Shown: one piece after another, positions 60,261 through 64,000 of the stretch
How the letters are laid out: each line of letters opens with the position of its first letter
Position numbering within the stretch: the first letter of the stretch is position 1
Assembly: GCA_020636135.1 (NCBI GenBank)
Contig: JACJYK010000003.1
Coordinates: 62,001-126,000, forward strand
DNA length: 64,000 bases
DNA from: Lewinellaceae bacterium
GTDB lineage: Bacteria > Bacteroidota > Bacteroidia > Chitinophagales > Saprospiraceae
Direction: 5' to 3'
The notes under the pieces: generated by a model
The model's input: the letters and a program-made list of their open reading frames with translations, nothing else
What the model was told of the DNA's origin: nothing
The model's database searches: none
Made by a program: the position numbers and the translations under genes

Positions 60261-62371
60261 TGAGTAAGCCTGCTGGCTATTCCCATTCTCCCTTGAAACA
60301 GGGAGCTTTTATGATGATCCTGCTCGCTCTTTGGATGCTGGTGTTCATCCCATCCGGATTTGCACAACAATCCAAATGGCAACAGGTCGATCAATACCTG
60401 GCCTCCGGTCAATACCGGGATGCATTGGATATGCTGCGTTATATGGAGGGCGATGCCTATGCCCTGGCTTTAAAACAAGGCATCTGTTATTATGGCCTGA
60501 ACCAGTTAAAAACAGCCCAGGATTTCTTTACGCAGGCCTACCAGTCCACGAAAGCTCCGGATGCCGATCTCTATTATTGGCTGGGAGAGACCTATCACCA
60601 GCAATTACGGTTTGAACCTGCCGTACAGCAATTCAAAGCTTTCCTGCGCGTCGCCAAAGATTCCGACCCGAGAAAAGAACAGGTCAAAGAGCTTATCAGG
60701 GTCTGTGGCAATGGCGTCCGGATTCAATATCAGGACCAATTAGGATATCTGGAGGTATTTCCTGCCCAGATCAATACCCAATACAATGAAATAGCACCCC
60801 GCTTTAGTCCAAACTATTCTGACCGCATCTATTTTTCTTCCCAGCGCTTTCCTGAAACAGGAAAGGGATATGACATGATGAGCATTGAAATCCAAAATGG
60901 GAGCTGGTCCAGCCCCTTTGAATTTAACGCTACCCTGAACACAGTGGCTGACGAAGTACTCTATGGTTTTGCCAATCAGGGACAGGAAGCCATCTATTTA
61001 CAGCAAATGCCTGCCCAACGAACCGTCCTGGTTGACACTTTCAGTCAAGCACAACAGATCCACCGCGGGGTATGGAAATCACCGTTGCAATTGAACAGGG
61101 ATGACGATTACCTCTATATCTATCACGATTCATTGATACTGTTTTCCAGCAAACGTTCCGGAGGATACGGTGGTTACGATCTGTATGCTTCACGCAAGGA
61201 TCACGGCACCTGGTCCGTTCCATTTAACCTGGGACCTTCCATTAATTCACCGGCCGACGAGATCACGCCCTTCCTGACCAATGATGGTCAGGTCTTGTAT
61301 TTCAGTTCTAACCGGCCTGACCTGACAATAGGTGGCTTTGATGTGCTGTATTCCCGTCTGGAAGATTCATGGAGTGCACCTGTGAATCTCGGATTACCGG
61401 TCAATTCTGCGGCCAATGACCTTCAATTTTCCATTGGCCCGGAAGGAAAGACCGGTGTGTTTGCGTCCGATCGAAAAGAGTCGGTTGGCGGCATGGATCT
61501 CTATTTCTTCTACTTCAAGGAGGTGGTAGCAGCTCAGCTGGCTATGATTCAGGATCAGGTAGCATGGTTTCACCAGTTGATGCCTTCGGATTCGGCATTT
61601 ACGGGTCCGGGAGGTAAACCAGCCCTGACCGTTGAGGTCCCGTATCTGGCTTATGGCACAGATGATGTTCTGCTCACACCTGTAAATCTGAAATACCTCC
61701 AAACGCTGGTTACTTTGCTCAAGCAACATCCGGCCTGGACCATAGATATCATCGGACATTCTGACAATCAGCAAACCAAAGAATACAATCCATTCTTTTC
61801 GATAAAGCGCAGTGAAAAGATCAAAGACTATTTCACCCAAGCGGGCATCGCCGAAAACCGGATTTTCCTCGAAGGCTGCGGATCCACTTTCCCGGTTGCG
61901 CTGAATGAAATCAATTTATTACCCAATCCCAGCGGACAGCGGCTTAACCGCAGGATTGAATTCCGGCTGCATACCAGTCCTGAAGAGATCGTTCATTTTA
62001 TCTATCAGCAACCGGTCGTTGTTGCCCATTTCCAGGATACCGCCTACCGTACCTTTGATGCATTCGCCACCGGATTGCAATACAAGATCCTGGTGCAGCA
62101 AGCCACCCGTCCGTATTACGATCACCGCCTGGACGCCTATCCGGGTTTCACCATTGAACAATTAGCAGGCCAATCGATGTATGATTACACCATACTTGGA
62201 GCGGATACCTACTTCAAGGCTAATCAATTAAAACGGGAGATCCGCGAACTGGGATTTGAAGATGCTAGCGTGGTAGCCTATGTCGACGGTCGTCGAATTT
62301 CACAAAATGAACTTCGTTTTTATACTGAAAAGTATCCTGATCTGATCTACTACCAATACCGCAGTGAATAA
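60260..62371 (+). CDS. TPR-PD40-OmpA-SPOR envelope protein
   Basis: A 703-residue exported protein (signal peptide at about 16-35, MMILLALWMLVFIPSGFAQ). TPR-like helices (about 38-150) are followed by PD40 propeller blades (about 190-420; RIYFSSQRFPETG, FSSKRSGGYGGYDLY, YFSSNRPDLTIGGFD), an OmpA domain (about 465-575; DIIGHSDNQQTKEYN, LNRRIEFRLH) and a C-terminal SPOR-like domain (about 603-680; YKILVQQATRPYYDH, FEDASVVAYVDGRRI). OmpA and SPOR both bind peptidoglycan, the latter denuded glycan. The start overlaps the E2 stop by one base. Confidence 0.88.
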   Translation: MSKPAGYSHSPLKQGAFMMILLALWMLVFIPSGFAQQSKWQQVDQYLASGQYRDALDMLRYMEGDAYALALKQGICYYGLNQLKTAQDFFTQAYQSTKAPDADLYYWLGETYHQQLRFEPAVQQFKAFLRVAKDSDPRKEQVKELIRVCGNGVRIQYQDQLGYLEVFPAQINTQYNEIAPRFSPNYSDRIYFSSQRFPETGKGYDMMSIEIQNGSWSSPFEFNATLNTVADEVLYGFANQGQEAIYLQQMPAQRTVLVDTFSQAQQIHRGVWKSPLQLNRDDDYLYIYHDSLILFSSKRSGGYGGYDLYASRKDHGTWSVPFNLGPSINSPADEITPFLTNDGQVLYFSSNRPDLTIGGFDVLYSRLEDSWSAPVNLGLPVNSAANDLQFSIGPEGKTGVFASDRKESVGGMDLYFFYFKEVVAAQLAMIQDQVAWFHQLMPSDSAFTGPGGKPALTVEVPYLAYGTDDVLLTPVNLKYLQTLVTLLKQHPAWTIDIIGHSDNQQTKEYNPFFSIKRSEKIKDYFTQAGIAENRIFLEGCGSTFPVALNEINLLPNPSGQRLNRRIEFRLHTSPEEIVHFIYQQPVVVAHFQDTAYRTFDAFATGLQYKILVQQATRPYYDHRLDAYPGFTIEQLAGQSMYDYTILGADTYFKANQLKREIRELGFEDASVVAYVDGRRISQNELRFYTEKYPDLIYYQYRSE

Positions 62372-62377
62372 CTTGGC

Positions 62378-63244
62378 TTAGAATGAATACCGGAGTAATT
62401 CATGAGGCCATCCCGACAATCCCTGCGGCCATTCGGGATCCTTTGTCCAAACCTGGAACATCCCTCCGCCACCGGCGCCACATAATTTGATCAGGAATCT
62501 CTGTCCTTCAAGTCCTTCCCGCCATTTCTGTCTTATCGATTCCGGGATGAGAAAGTCCAGATACTGCAGTTGCCAAAGGCTCAAGGCAGTTAATTCCTGC
62601 CACGCCTGCTGGTGTTCCTGCTCGATCAGATGCCAAATCAACTGGTCGGCGATGGACGTTCCGTGAGCCAGATGGCCCAGAAATTCTGCTTGTTCTAGCT
62701 TCTGGTTAAATACGTTAATGGGTTGAGCTGTCCGTGGTGATTGTGAGTCCATGATCCAGGGGTGCATATCAGGCAGTATCAGGTTGTCTAATACTTCGAT
62801 CCCACTGGCTTTTTTGACCAGCGGCTTGGCACGTAAAATAATCAATGGATCAAACCCGGATGAGGTGCCATGAAAAAAGTTCTCCATTTGCGCCAGGATC
62901 GATTGGAGGCGGTGTTGATCCTTTTCAACATGATAAGCAAAACGGTCATAAACTGCAGCAACCAGATTACCGGAACTGCCTAATCCCGCTCTGGCGGGAA
63001 TAGAAGAGCGTAAAAAATACCCGGATTGCAAGTCATCGTACCAGCGTTCGAGATCCAGGATCTCCGGGCAACATGTCTGCAAATAGCGATGGAATGCCAG
63101 CAGTGGCCGGGCCTCTGCCATGGTACCCTTATCCCATTCCGAGAAATAATTTACAATCGGAAGCCCTATTGCAGCCCCACCCTGCAACACCGTATACTCT
63201 CCAATGAGCAGCACTTTAGCTGGATAAGTTGGCCCCAATTTCAT
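62378..63244 (-). CDS. GHMP kinase (mevalonate kinase-like)
   Basis: A 288-residue kinase of the galacto-, homoserine, mevalonate and phosphomevalonate kinase family. Motif 1 is GPTYPAKVLLIGEYTVLQGG at the N-terminus, motif 2 PARAGLGSSGNLVAAV (about 102-117), motif 3 LCGAGGGGMF near the C-terminus. The start is ATG 63244, where motif 1 starts; the long frame to 63487 adds 81 unlike residues. A TATCTTG just upstream (minus) may be the -7 element. The mevalonate pathway is common in Bacteroidota, but the substrate is inferred only. Confidence 0.85.
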   Translation of the reverse strand: MKLGPTYPAKVLLIGEYTVLQGGAAIGLPIVNYFSEWDKGTMAEARPLLAFHRYLQTCCPEILDLERWYDDLQSGYFLRSSIPARAGLGSSGNLVAAVYDRFAYHVEKDQHRLQSILAQMENFFHGTSSGFDPLIILRAKPLVKKASGIEVLDNLILPDMHPWIMDSQSPRTAQPINVFNQKLEQAEFLGHLAHGTSIADQLIWHLIEQEHQQAWQELTALSLWQLQYLDFLIPESIRQKWREGLEGQRFLIKLCGAGGGGMFQVWTKDPEWPQGLSGWPHELLRYSF

Positions 63245-63524
63245 GTGACACAAGATACTTAGATTGAAAGTATATCCTCCACTGGCATGGAATTTGAATA
63301 CTAAAAAATCGTCCCCTTCGTTTTGAATTGTGTGTAAATAATGGAGGTAAATTCCATTTATCTGGATTAGACTCCTATTTTTACACTCTATTCGAGACGC
63401 TTTTTTCTTCTCTACTGATTTTTGGATTTTTCCAAAGATGCTCACTTTAACCATGAACATTTTTCGGGCATTGCCTCGAGAAGGCAATTTTATTTTATTT
63501 TTTTGTCAAGTTAAATTGAGACTA

Positions 63525-64000
63525 ATGAAGTGTATGAAAACATTGCTACTATTTCTGAGCTTTATTACCATCGGATTCGGGCAAAACCGGTTGTATCGGG
63601 AAGTACAGAAAGAGCGCAGTCAGGGGTTACCTGCAGTATCTGCAACTGACCTGTTCAGTGTTGATGCTCAGGGTAAAAGATCGAGCGAGATCAGTAAAAT
63701 GGTTTACCAGGCGACTACCCTTAAGATCAAGCCTGCCCAATTAGAAAAAATAGTGGCTGCTCCGGGTGACAAACTTGATCTCTCGGTTCCTTTTGAGAAT
63801 CGCATTCTACAACTGGAACTGGTTGAACAACAAATTTACGCGGACGGATTTGAGGTTTTTACCAGTGAATCCAATGGCCACCCGGTTCCTTACACCAAGG
63901 GAAAATACTACCGGGGAGTTATCAAGGATGATCCGAACTCATTGGCTTCCATCAGCATCGTGGATGGAGAGGTCATGGGTATCCTGTCAACCACCCAGGA
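63525..64000 (+). CDS. Secreted protein, N-terminal part; metallopeptidase propeptide-like (runs off window)
   Basis: The frame is open from ATG 63525 (or 63534) to the window end. The first residues (MKTLLLFLSFITIGFG) form a signal peptide; then about 130 residues resemble the propeptide of reprolysin-like (M12B) metallopeptidases: GKYYRGVIKDDPNSLASISI and VDGEVMGIL are typical. The catalytic domain is beyond the window, so the assignment is tentative. Such large secreted peptidases with C-terminal sorting domains are frequent in Saprospirales. A 280-bp gap separates it from the GHMP kinase start. Confidence 0.68.
   Translation, partial: MKCMKTLLLFLSFITIGFGQNRLYREVQKERSQGLPAVSATDLFSVDAQGKRSSEISKMVYQATTLKIKPAQLEKIVAAPGDKLDLSVPFENRILQLELVEQQIYADGFEVFTSESNGHPVPYTKGKYYRGVIKDDPNSLASISIVDGEVMGILSTTQ

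Noticed and set aside
63245..63487. N-terminal extension of the GHMP kinase frame
   Set aside because: 81 residues of unlike composition precede motif 1; ATG 63244 starts exactly at the family N-terminus.

Overview
This window is core-type chromosome of a member of the Bacteroidota, most likely the Saprospirales or a close relative. The evidence is a Rho factor with a long disordered Arg/Glu/Gln insert, promoters of the TTG-N20-TAnnTTTG type, OmpA-like envelope proteins carrying TPR and PD40 repeats, a bacterial heptaprenyl/geranylgeranylglyceryl phosphate synthase, a GHMP (mevalonate-type) kinase and a divergent birA / rsfS-ftsH arrangement. Base composition looks even, genes are tightly packed, and I see no insertion sequence, prophage, CRISPR array, rRNA or tRNA gene.

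Layout. 1-9.6 kb: a truncated recQ, aroQ, then on the minus strand rho, rpmH, rnpA and an unknown secreted protein; on the plus strand serS, a YugP-type zinc peptidase and frr; then lpxH (minus). 9.6-15.4 kb: small metabolic and membrane genes (SDR, DinB-like, AMP nucleosidase, methylmalonyl-CoA epimerase, TauE/SafE exporter, flavin reductase, flippase-like membrane protein, GlsB). 15.4-21.1 kb: a minus-strand cluster with a TPR protein, a PorE-like TPR/PD40/OmpA protein, rlmD, an unknown small protein and rfbA. 21.5-30 kb: pth with a SET-domain protein, a GH3-family enzyme with an unknown partner, an OmpA lipoprotein, a PfkB kinase, and an M20 hydrolase-GGGPS-Nudix-rsgA operon. 30-36.9 kb: thioredoxin-like protein, GH20-like protein, a TetR regulator divergent from an FAD monooxygenase, M20 amidohydrolase, DUF6702-type protein. 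37-42.7 kb: nhaD-DUF2157-GDYXXLXY operon, a HAD/phosphotransferase pair, and an IsdG-type heme monooxygenase coupled to a 41-residue membrane protein. 42.7-51.3 kb: ABC exporter, coiled-coil secreted protein, lytic transglycosylase, and a pheS-hisS-gatA operon. 51.5-64 kb: GH29 fucosidase, comF, ftsH, rsfS, birA, cinA, an E2 acyltransferase, a TPR/PD40/OmpA/SPOR protein, a GHMP kinase and the start of a large secreted protein.

The genes mostly serve translation (serS, frr, pth, pheS, hisS, gatA, rlmD, rsgA, rsfS, rpmH, rnpA), envelope building (lpxH, rfbA, lytic transglycosylase, OmpA/SPOR proteins, GGGPS) and carbon scavenging (GH29, GH20-like, M20 enzymes). I see no obvious large undescribed system. 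The most informative new-looking signals are regulatory: a palindrome placed between the promoter elements of the heme monooxygenase operon (which also holds a 41-codon gene), twin 20-bp operator-like repeats covering both promoter elements in front of the FAD monooxygenase, and a perfect 22-bp inverted repeat in the leader of the lytic transglycosylase gene. Other points of note are an OmpA/SPOR fusion, a minisatellite inside rho, and overlapping divergent starts of rsfS and birA.
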